Origin: Betaproteobacteria bacterium
GTDB lineage: Bacteria > Pseudomonadota > Gammaproteobacteria > Burkholderiales > Ga0077523
DNA length: 64,000 nt
Assembly: GCA_016713305.1 (NCBI GenBank)
Contig: JADJPK010000015.1
Location: forward strand, 24,338 to 88,337
Direction of reading: 5' to 3'
Shown here: one piece after another, positions 46,515 to 55,639 of the stretch
Layout: the number at the start of each line of letters is the position of its first letter
How positions within the stretch are numbered: the stretch's first letter is position 1
Made by a program: the position numbers and the translations under genes
The notes under the pieces: generated by a model
The model's database searches: none
Told to the model about the DNA's origin: nothing
The model's input: only the letters and a program-made list of their open reading frames with translations

Positions 46515-47591
46515 CTAGAAGCGCCGCTCGACCCCGAAGATCAGCTTGTGTTGAATGCCACCATCGGCGCGCAGGCTGTAGGTATTCGACGTGAAGGGTG
46601 AGACCACGCTCCCGGACACGTCGCCCATCATCATCGCGTGGTACTGGAAGAATCCCATCAGGGGTGAACCGCCGGTCATGTACATCAGCGGGAACATGAG
46701 ACCTCCGCCGATGGTGGGCCGAAACATCCAGCGGTTCTGGCTGAACACGTTTTCGGGCCCGCCTCCCGACCGCTCGTCGCTGAAGACGGACATTCGCAGG
46801 CGGGTTGCGTGCAAACCCAGCATGAGTTGGGCCGTGACGTTGTTCGCGAGCAGGTATTGTCCCCCGGCGCCGAACAGCAAGGAACGCTGTTCCTCGATCT
46901 CGCCCCCCGTGTCGGGCGTTGCACCGAAGTGGTAGATGACATCGGCCTTCCTGCCGCCGTTGCCGAAGTACTCGGAGAAGCCTGCATAGGCGAACGGCTG
47001 GATTCCGGACGGCAGCACATCGAAGTAGCGCCTGAGACCGAAGCCGAAACTCGGCATGCTGTCGCTCAGGTCTGGCCTGCCTCTGACGGCAGACCCGCTG
47101 GAGCTGATTGTCGTGTCGTCGTAGGGCGTGAATTTGTAGTCTGCGAAGACCTGGATGGCCCAGCCCGGCTGGCCGGCGAACCGGTCGGACGGTCTGGGCG
47201 GAGTGGTCTGCTTGACCACGTACTGCTTCCGGCTCTCGTCCCAGGCCAGCGATACCTGCCTGGCAGGATCGTGCGTCAGCGTCTGGGTCTTCGTGGTGCC
47301 GTTGTCGTACTGTGTGGCGACCTCGAGCGTGCCGTCGAATCTGCCGCCGAGCTTGTTCGAAGCAATCGCGTTGTTGCTGTCGGGGGCACCGTCCAGAAGA
47401 ACCTGCCCCGCACCATTCTTCACGGTGACACGTGTGGGATGGATCGTGACCGTAGGGGGGCTTTCCTGCAGCGACATGGTCAGGGGACCGGGCGCGCCGT
47501 CGGGCTCGATGGGAGCTGTCGCACAGCCACCGAGGAGAGTACCGCACAGAAGGATCCAGCAAGCATTGACGACGGACTTCGACGGCCACAT
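46515..47591 (-). CDS. Outer-membrane lipoprotein with beta-barrel domain
   Basis: A 358-residue exported protein. ATG 47591 is chosen because GGAGGG lies seven bases upstream; the signal peptide ends in the lipobox LLGGC with Cys23. The C-terminal 220 residues alternate beta-strands typical of an outer-membrane barrel (WAIQVFADYKFTPYDDTTIS, SFGFGLRRYFDVLPSGIQPF, TAQLMLGLHATRLRMSVF) and end in IFGVERRF with the C-terminal Phe used for BAM recognition. The combination of lipid anchor and barrel is unusual but known. Family unknown. Confidence 0.75.
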   Translation of the reverse strand: MWPSKSVVNACWILLCGTLLGGCATAPIEPDGAPGPLTMSLQESPPTVTIHPTRVTVKNGAGQVLLDGAPDSNNAIASNKLGGRFDGTLEVATQYDNGTTKTQTLTHDPARQVSLAWDESRKQYVVKQTTPPRPSDRFAGQPGWAIQVFADYKFTPYDDTTISSSGSAVRGRPDLSDSMPSFGFGLRRYFDVLPSGIQPFAYAGFSEYFGNGGRKADVIYHFGATPDTGGEIEEQRSLLFGAGGQYLLANNVTAQLMLGLHATRLRMSVFSDERSGGGPENVFSQNRWMFRPTIGGGLMFPLMYMTGGSPLMGFFQYHAMMMGDVSGSVVSPFTSNTYSLRADGGIQHKLIFGVERRF

Positions 47592-47915
47592 GGGTCTGCC
47601 CTCCATGTCACACCTGCGCAATCGCCGCCTGCCCGTGATGCCCTGGAATCCCGGGGGCTTGAGCGTCGGTGTACGTATACGCCTGTCTTCCGGCACCTGC
47701 AACGGTTCTCACGGCAAAACCCTGCACTCCCGGCCTCACCGCGAGCACGCATGCTGCGCTGCGCATAGATTCTGTTTCCGGCCTCTGCATACTCCGGCGG
47801 TGCCTGCGCCTCCAGCGTAGCGGCGCCGGCGAAGGCGACCCGCGGTTCACACGGTCGAGTCGTCCGATCGACCTGGCGCACTCGTTCGAACGACCCATCG
47901 GATCAAGGAGCCTTC
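47592..47915. other. Gap with no gene seen
   Basis: About 320 bases between divergent genes, presumably with both promoters. No reading frame is convincing. Confidence 0.5.
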
Positions 47916-49172
47916 ATGTTCGGCTGGATGCGGGACCTCACGTCGCGTGAGCGCAAGACGATGTCCGGATGCTTCGGCGGCTGGGCGCTCGACGCCTTCG
48001 ACATGCAGGTCTACAGCTTCGTCATCCCCACGCTGCTGACCGTATGGGGCATCTCCAAGGGGCAGGCCGGCACGCTGGGCACCGTTACGCTGCTGATGTC
48101 CGCGGCGGGCGGCTGGGTGGCGGGCATGCTGAGCGATCGCTACGGCCGCGTCCGCGTCCTGCAGTGGACGATCCTCTGGTTCGCCTTCTTCACCTTTCTT
48201 TGCGGATTCGCGCAGGACTTCGGCCAGCTCTTCCTCTTTCGTGCGCTGCAGGGCCTGGGTTTCGGCGGCGAGTGGGCGGCAGGCGCAGTGCTGATGGGCG
48301 AAGTGATCCGCGACAAGTACCGCGGACGCGCAGTCGGGTTCGTCCAGAGCGGATATGCGATCGGATGGGGGGGCGCGGCCCTGCTCTACACCGCGCTCTT
48401 CGCTCTGCTGCCGGAGACCCTCGCCTGGAGGATGCTCTTCTGGATCGGGCTCGCCCCAGCGCTGCTGGTCGTGTGGGTGCGACGTAACGTGGAGGAGCCG
48501 GAACTCTTCCACGCGCATCGCGCCAACCGGGCGCCCGTCGGCCTATCGCACCTGTTCGTTGCCTTCCGGCCCCAGTACCTGCCCACCACGATCAAGGCCA
48601 CGCTGATGATCACGGGTGCCCAGGGCGGCGTGTATTGCCTCATCACCTGGATGCCCACCTACCTCAAGGTCGCCAAGCAGCTCACGACGACCGGCACCGG
48701 CGCCTATCTCCTGGTGCACATCCTCGGCGCGTTCTGCGGCTTCATCGCCGGCGCCCTGCTCTCCGATGCCGTGGGACGCAAGCGGACGTTCCTCATTTCG
48801 GCGTGCGGGTCGATCGTGCTGATTCTCGTCTACATGTTCGCGCCCATCGACAACAGCACGGTGTTCCTGCTCGGCTTTCCGCTTGGATTCTTCGCGCTGA
48901 TGATGTTCTCGCCCATGGGACCCTTCCTTTCGGAGCTGTATCCGACGGAAGTGCGCGCGACCTGCCAGGGCTTCTGCTACAACGCGGGCCGCGCCGTGGG
49001 AGCGGTGTTTCCCGCGCTCGTCGGGTTTCTCGCCGAGCGCATGCCGCTCGGAACGGCCATGGGCTTGTACGCATTCGGCGCCTATGCGCTCATGATGCTG
49101 AGTCTGATCATGCTGCCCGAGACACGCGGCAGATCGCTGGATGCCATCGGCGTCGAGACAGGCCGCACCTGA
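47916..49172 (+). CDS. MFS transporter, aromatic acid:H+ symporter-like
   Basis: A 418-residue carrier with twelve hydrophobic helices. The MFS loop 2-3 signature is GMLSDRYGRVRVLQWTI, repeated in the second half as GALLSDAVGRKRTFLISACG. WALDAFDMQVYSFVIPTLL in helix 1 and GLGFGGEWAAGAVLMGEV are typical of the aromatic acid:H+ symporter and related sugar/acid families. The next gene, a hydrolase, starts 17 bases after the stop, so they form an operon that probably imports and hydrolyses one small acid or ester. Confidence 0.9.
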   Translation: MFGWMRDLTSRERKTMSGCFGGWALDAFDMQVYSFVIPTLLTVWGISKGQAGTLGTVTLLMSAAGGWVAGMLSDRYGRVRVLQWTILWFAFFTFLCGFAQDFGQLFLFRALQGLGFGGEWAAGAVLMGEVIRDKYRGRAVGFVQSGYAIGWGGAALLYTALFALLPETLAWRMLFWIGLAPALLVVWVRRNVEEPELFHAHRANRAPVGLSHLFVAFRPQYLPTTIKATLMITGAQGGVYCLITWMPTYLKVAKQLTTTGTGAYLLVHILGAFCGFIAGALLSDAVGRKRTFLISACGSIVLILVYMFAPIDNSTVFLLGFPLGFFALMMFSPMGPFLSELYPTEVRATCQGFCYNAGRAVGAVFPALVGFLAERMPLGTAMGLYAFGAYALMMLSLIMLPETRGRSLDAIGVETGRT

Positions 49173-49189
49173 AGGGATCTCCGACACCC

Positions 49190-50008
49190 ATGGCCTTCGT
49201 CTCCACACCCACCGGTCGGATTCACTACGAAGTCTTCGACGCCGTCGCCCCGTGGTACTCCTCGCCCGAGACAGTGTTGTTCCAGCACGGCATCGGGGCA
49301 CACCCCGGCATCTGGTCGGAGTGGCTGCCTGCGCTCGTCGACCGCTATCGCGTCGTTCGCTTCGACATGCGAGGGTCCGGACGTTCCACGATTCCGGGGC
49401 CGGGCTTCGACTGGTCTCTGTCCGTTCTCGCGGACGATCTTCTGACGGTCGCAGACGCAACGGACACGCAGCGCTTTCATGTCGTCGGCGAGTCGATGGG
49501 AGGCACCATCGCACTGCATGTGGCGCTCGAGCATGCCTCGAGAGTGGCCAGCCTCACCATCAGCAATGGCGCGGATGTCGGGTCACCCATCCGCCGCGTT
49601 CAGGAATGGGCAAGGCAGATGGACGAAGGGGGGGTCGAGGCATGGTCGGAAGGCATGATGGCAGACAGGTTCCATCCGGACGCGATCGACGGTGCGAGGC
49701 GGGACTGGTATGCCCGCCAACAGGCCTCCTGGAACAGGAATTCCATCCTGGATGCGTTGCAGGTCCTGCGCGACACCAATCTCAGAGCGCGTCTGCCAGA
49801 AATCCGGTGTCCCGTCCTGCTCATGCACGGCGACGGCAGCCCGTTCATCCCGGTCGGTGTGATGGCCGAGATGCACGCAGCCCTGACGGATTCCCGCCTT
49901 CAGGTGTTCGCCCACGCAAAGCACGGTCTGCCGTTCTCGCATGCGCGGGTGTGCTCCGCGGCCTTGCGGGCTTTTCTCGATTCGGTGACCGGGGATGCGC
50001 CCAGCTGA
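49190..50008 (+). CDS. Alpha/beta hydrolase, 3-oxoadipate enol-lactonase-like
   Basis: A 272-residue hydrolase. The oxyanion segment is VLFQHGIGAHPGIWSEWLPA, the nucleophile elbow is VVGESMGGTIALH (Ser in GESMGG), the acidic residue lies in LLMHGDGSPFIPV, and the catalytic His is probably in HAKHGLPFSHA. Length and YRVVRFDMRGSGRSTIPG are like PcaD-type enol-lactonases and related esterases. It is co-transcribed with the MFS transporter. Substrate not proven. Confidence 0.85.
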   Translation: MAFVSTPTGRIHYEVFDAVAPWYSSPETVLFQHGIGAHPGIWSEWLPALVDRYRVVRFDMRGSGRSTIPGPGFDWSLSVLADDLLTVADATDTQRFHVVGESMGGTIALHVALEHASRVASLTISNGADVGSPIRRVQEWARQMDEGGVEAWSEGMMADRFHPDAIDGARRDWYARQQASWNRNSILDALQVLRDTNLRARLPEIRCPVLLMHGDGSPFIPVGVMAEMHAALTDSRLQVFAHAKHGLPFSHARVCSAALRAFLDSVTGDAPS

Positions 50009-50180
50009 CATGCCGGAAAACTCGCCAGCGCGTCTGCGAAACATCGGTGCGCAGCACGGCAGGGAACTTCCCCGGCCCACGCATCGCCCTCAGGGTGGAG
50101 CAGCAGTCAAGACAGCGACAGAGAGACCGCGGCTCGACGCTTGAGCGCACCGCCTCACGGTCCCACGAGAGGAATCACCA

Positions 50181-50564
50181 ATGCTGCAAAGGCTCTTCTC
50201 CACCACGGTCTATGTCAGGATCTACGAGAACCGGATCGTGGTGAAGGGGCTGGATTTGAACCCGCAACCGGTGACGGTCCGGCCTGTCAATCCATTCACC
50301 ACGCGCCGCCTGCTGGTAGGTGAGCTAGGCATCGCCGAAGCCGCGCTGAAGGAGGCCCTCAGGCAAGTCTGCGCTGGCAGACTCTTCGTTCCGCAGCCCG
50401 TGATGGTCATGCATCCCATGGAACGCACGGAGGGTGGCCTGTCGGAAATCGAGGAAAGGACATTCGTCGAATTGGCCATGGACACGGGAGCCCGGAAAGC
50501 GATCGTTTGGGTGGGCGGCGAGCTGTCGGACACGGAGGTACGTCAGCGCGCCGGCACCGCCTGA
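50181..50564 (+). CDS. Hypothetical protein with weak MreB-like segment
   Basis: A 127-residue soluble protein. FSTTVYVRIYENRIVVKGLD and PVTVRPVNPFTTRRLLVGEL form the N-terminal half; VMVMHPMERTEGGLSEIEER and ELAMDTGARKAIVWVGGELS form the second half. The second half recalls an MreB/actin-type strand-helix-strand, but the chain is far too short for an actin fold. No clear family. An ATG with AGAGGAA upstream supports the start. Confidence 0.6.
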   Translation: MLQRLFSTTVYVRIYENRIVVKGLDLNPQPVTVRPVNPFTTRRLLVGELGIAEAALKEALRQVCAGRLFVPQPVMVMHPMERTEGGLSEIEERTFVELAMDTGARKAIVWVGGELSDTEVRQRAGTA

Positions 50565-50598
50565 GCCCGGCCCGCCCAGTGACCCGGCTCGAGGACAA

Positions 50599-50623
50599 AG
50601 CCCCCGGAGTTTCCCCCGGGGCT
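50599..50623. terminator. Hairpin between convergent genes
   Basis: AGCCCC(C)GG pairs with CCGGGGCT around a short loop, 35 bases after the stop at 50564 and 23 bases past the stop of the convergent PEP-CTERM gene. No T-run; assigned from position and stem. Confidence 0.5.
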
Positions 50624-50645
50624 CCCGATTCGAGTCGGTGCAGGC

Positions 50646-52043
50646 CTACCCCTGCCGACTGCGCTTCCTTGCGACGCCAGCCAGAATGCCAAGACCGGCC
50701 AGCATGAGCGCGTAGGTCTCCGGCTCCGGTACTGGCATGGTGTGCAACGACTGGTCGAAGCGGATGGTGATCATCTCCGTGCCGTCCGGAGTACCCAGCA
50801 CCCGACCGTTTCCGCCGGGGTAGTTGTTGTCCAGGCCCACGAGGATCGTATGTTCGTCGATCAGCGTGATGGACTCCACCGACTGGAGCGGGAAGTTGAA
50901 CTTGTCCGCGGGAAGACCGACGAGGGGGCCGCCGATGTCCTTGGGATCGGGCACGTCCAGCAGATCCACGAGCAGCTTCTTCTCGAGCACCCCGTTCTCG
51001 TCGGTCTCGCTGAGATCGATGAGATAGATCTTCTTCTGGTAGGGATAGCTGGCGCTGCCCACGGGACCCTGGAAGTCGTCACGCTCGATGATCAGATAGC
51101 GGTCGTCCGCCACGTGGGTCATGTCGCCCGTGACGAAGATGTTCGACGCGTTGTTGACGGCGCCGGTGATGGTGTCCGAGCTGTCTTTCGCATACGCAAA
51201 GCTGGTGCCGGTGTACTGCTCGGTCGTCGTGTCGAACTCGTAGATCTCGAGCATTCGCTTGTCCGTCTGCGAGTTGATGGATGCTTCGGTGGTCAGGTAC
51301 AGCTTCGAGCCGTCGCCATTGCGGGTCATGGATTCGAAACCGCGCGAGGAAGGCAGATTCGTCCCGCCGGCCGGGTTCTGCGGCGCGCGCAGGACCGGAT
51401 GTGCGATCGGGGCGCTCAGCAGCTGGCCCTGGGCATTGAAGTGCAGAAGGTAGGGTCCGAACTCCTCACCCACCCAGATCGAACCGTCGTTCATCCGTGA
51501 GAAGGACTCGACGTCGAAGTCGGCGCCGGTCAGCCACTTGCCATTCTTGATGGACGGGTCGACGGCAATCTGTGCGCCGGTGGGATAGTAGTTGGTACGG
51601 TTGTAGACCGGCCCGTTGGCGATGTAGTTGCCGGCGAGCAGTAGGCCGTTCGGATCGCTGAACGGCGTGAAGCTGTTGACGGTGACGGAGCCGCGGCTGG
51701 TCGTGCCGTCGCCCACGGTCTTGAAGTGGGGCGTGACTTCGTAGAAGCCCAGGACGAAATCGGCGCTATTGCCCTGCGCGCCGAAGCCGTTGTCCGGCAA
51801 GCCGTAGAAGTTGCCTGCGTTGACCGACGGGATCATGCCGGAGAAGCCGGGAATCGGCTGGCCGGCATAGGGCGGCGTCACGCCATTGACCGGTCCCGAG
51901 GTGAATTGCCCCGAAACGGGACCCGGCTGACGGAACGTGTGTTCGATTTCTGCCCAGCCCGTGAGCTGGAACGACTGCGCCGGCACGACGGGCGCCCAGG
52001 CGGCGGCCACAAGCGTCGCACCGATGAGAATCTGGCGGTTCAT
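50646..52043 (-). CDS. Phytase-like esterase with PEP-CTERM tail
   Basis: A 465-residue exported protein. ATG 52043 follows GAGGGAAGA; the signal peptide is MNRQILIGATLVAAAWAPVV. The body matches the esterase-like domain of the phytase family: FYGLPDNGFGAQGNSADFVL, ADFDVESFSRMNDGSIWVGE with EEFGPYLLHFNAQG, NLPSSRGFESMTRNGDGSKL and DDRYLIIERDDFQG. The end is PVPEPETYALMLAGLGILAG, then ARKRSRQG. It probably forms a surface-displayed propeller with possible phosphoesterase activity. Confidence 0.9.
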   Translation of the reverse strand: MNRQILIGATLVAAAWAPVVPAQSFQLTGWAEIEHTFRQPGPVSGQFTSGPVNGVTPPYAGQPIPGFSGMIPSVNAGNFYGLPDNGFGAQGNSADFVLGFYEVTPHFKTVGDGTTSRGSVTVNSFTPFSDPNGLLLAGNYIANGPVYNRTNYYPTGAQIAVDPSIKNGKWLTGADFDVESFSRMNDGSIWVGEEFGPYLLHFNAQGQLLSAPIAHPVLRAPQNPAGGTNLPSSRGFESMTRNGDGSKLYLTTEASINSQTDKRMLEIYEFDTTTEQYTGTSFAYAKDSSDTITGAVNNASNIFVTGDMTHVADDRYLIIERDDFQGPVGSASYPYQKKIYLIDLSETDENGVLEKKLLVDLLDVPDPKDIGGPLVGLPADKFNFPLQSVESITLIDEHTILVGLDNNYPGGNGRVLGTPDGTEMITIRFDQSLHTMPVPEPETYALMLAGLGILAGVARKRSRQG

Positions 52044-52362
52044 GGTCTTCCCTCTTGCATGATGGTTGGAATGAGCGGGGACTCCGGAAGGCCTGGACTC
52101 GCGCGCGCAGGAGAACGCAATCTGACGCCGATCGGCGTTCGATTCCTTCATCGATCGACCCCGGAACCCCTGCGCGGACGTTACCCATCCGACATGACAG
52201 GCCCAACCGCTCAGGACGCGTTCGGATGGGCCCAACGGACCATGGTGCATCGACGGGAGACGGAGAAGGAGCGACGAGCCATGCAGGTGGCCGGCCACTC
52301 ATCGCGAGGGCGTCCACAGCGGCCGGGGGAGACCTCGCGGCCATGGCCGCGAGGGAGCATCG

Positions 52363-53127
52363 TCAGGTCCGGTTGACGGACACGCCTCCGTCCACCAGCA
52401 TCGCCGTGCCCGTCACGAAGGATGACGCGTCGGAGGCCAGAAAGAGCGCCGCTCTCGCGATCTCGTCCGGCTCGGCGATCCGCTTCAGCGCGTGCAGTTG
52501 CGCCACCTGAGCCATGGCCTCCGGCGTTCCGTTCATCTGTGCCGCCATGGGCGTGTCGGTTCCGCCCGGAAGAAGCGCATTGACCCGGATGGCCTGCGGC
52601 CCGAACTCCGTCGCGAGGGCCTGCGTCAGGCCGATGAGTCCCGCCTTGCTCGCAGCATAGGCGGCGGCGCCGGGGAATCCCACTGTGTGGCCCACGAATG
52701 TGGATGTGAAGATGATCGAACCGGCGCCGCGCTCCAGCATCCGGGGCAGCTGGTGCTTCGCCCAGAGAAACGCGGAGGTGAGGTTGATCTCCAGCGTATC
52801 GCGCCAGCCCTGCGGCGACACGTCCGTCGTCGGACCGAGTTCTCCGAGCGTGCCCGCATTGTTGAAGGCGATGTCGAGACCGCCGAACTCCGAGACCGCC
52901 GCCGCGGCAGCACGGCGTGCCACGGCCTCTTCCTGGACGTCTCCAGCCACCGCAACGGCCCGCCCGCCTTCCTGCGAAATCAGCGATGCGACCGCGTCCA
53001 GTTCGGGCCGTCGCCGCGCTACCAGCACGATGCCCGCTCCTTCGCGCGCGAACAGCATCGCGGCCGCCTTGCCGATTCCCGAACTCGCACCGGTGATGAT
53101 TGCGACCTTTCCTTCCAGAATGCCCAT
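52363..53127 (-). CDS. Short-chain dehydrogenase/reductase (SDR)
   Basis: A 254-residue classical SDR. ATG 53127 follows GGAGGAA. The NAD(P)-binding motif is TGASSGIG (12-19), with NNAG in FNNAGTLGELGP. The catalytic set is Ser in FTSTFVGHTVGFPG and the YAASK motif in AAAYAASKAGLIGL. The C-terminus FLASDASSFVTGTAMLVDGG is typical. An Arg-rich segment after strand 2 (LVARRRPELD) suggests a preference for NADP. Adjacent AraC gene is on the same strand, 127 bases upstream, and may control it. Confidence 0.92.
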   Translation of the reverse strand: MGILEGKVAIITGASSGIGKAAAMLFAREGAGIVLVARRRPELDAVASLISQEGGRAVAVAGDVQEEAVARRAAAAAVSEFGGLDIAFNNAGTLGELGPTTDVSPQGWRDTLEINLTSAFLWAKHQLPRMLERGAGSIIFTSTFVGHTVGFPGAAAYAASKAGLIGLTQALATEFGPQAIRVNALLPGGTDTPMAAQMNGTPEAMAQVAQLHALKRIAEPDEIARAALFLASDASSFVTGTAMLVDGGVSVNRT

Positions 53128-53253
53128 GAGTGTTCCTCCGTGTGAAGTGTTCATGGGCAAAGCGTAGGAGCAGACCGAGCCGGAGACGCTCCGGTTCTTG
53201 CGCTCCAATTCGTCCTTGGCACTCCGGCCGGAGGTGCCGGCAGATCGGTCGTG

Positions 53254-54291
53254 TCAGTTCCCTGCAACGAATGCGGAAAGGCTCGAGCTCTCGTCGGCCA
53301 GACACGAGCCGATCGGACGCGCAATGCGTTCGGCAGGAGAACGATGCAGCTTGCGGTACCGCGCCGGCGGTTCCGAGAAGCGGCGCTTGAACGCGCGGTT
53401 GAACGCGGCTTCGGATTCGTAGCCGACGTCGCCGGCTACCTGCAGCACGCTGCGGCTGGTCGTCCGCAACGCTTCCGCCGCCAGCTCCAGCCGCCACTCC
53501 GTCAGGTAGGCCATGGGGCCCTGGCCGATGCACCGGGCGAACCGGTCCGTCAGCGCAGAGCGCGAAAGTCCCGCCTCGGCCGCGAGATCGTCCAGCGACC
53601 AGTTCCGGGCCGGCTGCTGATGCATCGCGGCGAGCACCTTGCCCACGGCCGGATCAGCCGCGCCGGCAAGCCAGCCCGTCCGGCCGGCGGGCAGACGGAG
53701 AACGTAACGCCGAAGCACCTCGGCGAAGAGCACTTCTGCCAGCCGTGCAACGATCACGCCGCTTCCCGGCGCGGCAGTCGTGAGTTGCAGCACGGCCTGG
53801 CCGATCATGTTCTCCAGGAGCTGGCCATAGGCATCGTCCCGCACGTTCACCCGCACGACCCGGGGAAGTCCGGCCAGCACAGGCCGGATCAGGCGCTCCT
53901 CGCAGGCAAGATAGCCGCAGATGAGGCGGGTCTGCTCGCCGCCACCGCCAAGGCGCGACAGCTTCAGAGGGCCGTTCAGGAATTCCTCCATCCCCTCTTC
54001 GCCGTCGATGGGCTCGTCGGCGAGACCGTTCCCCATGAAGTGCTCGTCACCGTGGGGAATCATCACGATGTCGCCGGCAGCGAGCGGCGTAGTCTCCTGA
54101 CCCACCCGGATATAGCCGCGGCCGTCCGCGATCAGATGAAACTCGATCACGTGGCTCGACTCGGTGGCGACGTAGCGGCGGAAGCGGTTCGAGGGTGGCG
54201 AGCGGACGCACCACGGTGCAGCGCACTGGGCGTCGAAGAACAGCGCGCCGGAAAGCTTGACGACGCGGAGGAGTTCGGAGAGTGCGTCCAC
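53254..54291 (-). CDS. AraC family regulator with cupin-type sensor
   Basis: A 345-residue regulator. The N-terminal half is a cupin_6-type domain (VIEFHLIADGRGYIRVGQET, LAAGDIVMIPHGDEHFM with the His pair). The C-terminal double HTH reads WSLDDLAAEAGLSRSALTDR, then LQVAGDVGYESEAAFNRAFK and PPARYRKLHR. It is divergent from the methyltransferase gene 163 bases away and upstream of the SDR, so either could be its target. Confidence 0.92.
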   Translation of the reverse strand: MDALSELLRVVKLSGALFFDAQCAAPWCVRSPPSNRFRRYVATESSHVIEFHLIADGRGYIRVGQETTPLAAGDIVMIPHGDEHFMGNGLADEPIDGEEGMEEFLNGPLKLSRLGGGGEQTRLICGYLACEERLIRPVLAGLPRVVRVNVRDDAYGQLLENMIGQAVLQLTTAAPGSGVIVARLAEVLFAEVLRRYVLRLPAGRTGWLAGAADPAVGKVLAAMHQQPARNWSLDDLAAEAGLSRSALTDRFARCIGQGPMAYLTEWRLELAAEALRTTSRSVLQVAGDVGYESEAAFNRAFKRRFSEPPARYRKLHRSPAERIARPIGSCLADESSSLSAFVAGN

Positions 54292-54454
54292 GGAATTCCT
54301 CTTCGGACGGTGGTCGATCGGTCAAGGAATCCGGACGCCGGATCAAATGCGGATTGCATTCCGGCAGTCCGGGCAAGAATCCCGGTGTCCAGGCAAATTC
54401 TTCTGCGGCGCCGGTGCCGACAATGGCCTCTCCAGAAACGAGAGAGGTGAGGCC

Positions 54455-55519
54455 ATGAACCTGAACATCGACGAAGACAAGCTCAATGAACTGCTGGGCC
54501 GGGCCGTGGTGGACTCCGGCGCCGTGTCGCTCGCACCGCTGGTCCTGATCGGAGACCGGCTGGGATTGTATCGCTGCCTTGCCGAAGGCGGCCCCATGAC
54601 ATCCGCTGCACTGGCAACGCGTACAGGGACGCACGAGCGCTACGTGCGGGAATGGCTCAATGCCCAGGCGGCGTCGGGCTACGTGCGCTACATCGCGGAT
54701 TCGGGGCTGTACGAACTGACGCCCGAACAGGCGCTCATGTTCGCACACGAGGGCGGACCGGCGTTCATCGTGGGCGCATTCCAGACCGCGCTGGCGGCCG
54801 GCCGCATCGTCGATCGCTTGACCGAGGCGTTCCGCACGGGAGACGGGATCGGCTGGCACGAACACGATCACGCGCTCTTCCACGGCATCGAACGGTTCTT
54901 CAGGACCTCCTACATCGGCAATCTCGTGCAGTCGTGGATTCCCTCACTGGAGGGCGTCGAGGGCACGCTTCGACGAGGAGCAAGCGTGGCCGACATCGGG
55001 TGCGGCCACGGTGCATCGACGATCCTGATGGCGCAGGCGTTTCCTGCCTCCCGTTTCGTCGGCTTCGACTATCACCCGGAGTCGGTCGCCGCAGCGAACG
55101 AGCGTGCGCGCGAGGCAGGCGTGGCGGAACACTGCCGGTTCGAGGTGGCGAGCGCGAAGAACTTCCCGGGCAAGGGTTACGACTTCGTCACCATCTTCGA
55201 CGCGCTGCACGACATGGGTGATCCGGCGGGTGCGTCCCGCCACGTCTTGTCCAGTCTGGCGCCGGACGGCGTGTGGATGATCGTCGAGCCCTACGCCGGT
55301 GACCGGGTGGAGGAGAACCTGAATCCGGTGGGCCGCGCCTACTACGCCGGTTCGACCCTGATCTGCACCCCCTGCTCCCTGTCCCAGGAAGTCGGCCTTG
55401 CCCTGGGTGCCCAGGCGGGTGAGGCGCGCATGCGCAAGGTCGTCAAGGGGGCGGGCTTCTCCCGTTTCCGGCGCACGGCGCAGACGCCGTTCAATCTGAT
55501 CTACGAGGCGCGTCCCTGA
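54455..55519 (+). CDS. Class I SAM-dependent methyltransferase
   Basis: A 354-residue enzyme. An N-terminal winged-helix-like dimerisation domain (LVLIGDRLGLYRCLAEGGPM, THERYVREWLNAQAASGYVR) precedes the Rossmann fold: SVADIGCGHGASTILMAQAF is SAM motif I, FVGFDYHPESVAAANERARE motif II, and FVTIFDALHDMGDPAGASRH motif post-II. The layout fits small-molecule O- or N-methyltransferases. ATG 54455 follows AGAGAGGTGAGG. Substrate unknown. A TPR gene follows after 120 bases. Confidence 0.88.
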   Translation: MNLNIDEDKLNELLGRAVVDSGAVSLAPLVLIGDRLGLYRCLAEGGPMTSAALATRTGTHERYVREWLNAQAASGYVRYIADSGLYELTPEQALMFAHEGGPAFIVGAFQTALAAGRIVDRLTEAFRTGDGIGWHEHDHALFHGIERFFRTSYIGNLVQSWIPSLEGVEGTLRRGASVADIGCGHGASTILMAQAFPASRFVGFDYHPESVAAANERAREAGVAEHCRFEVASAKNFPGKGYDFVTIFDALHDMGDPAGASRHVLSSLAPDGVWMIVEPYAGDRVEENLNPVGRAYYAGSTLICTPCSLSQEVGLALGAQAGEARMRKVVKGAGFSRFRRTAQTPFNLIYEARP

Positions 55520-55639
55520 TTGAGCGAAGGGGGGTGCGATCGCTCCCCGCCGCCGGGGCGGAGGGGCAGTCGACCCGGGACACGCGCGCACCGGCTTGAA
55601 GAGGTTCGCCACCCCAGCAGCGGACCTGAGGAGAGAAGA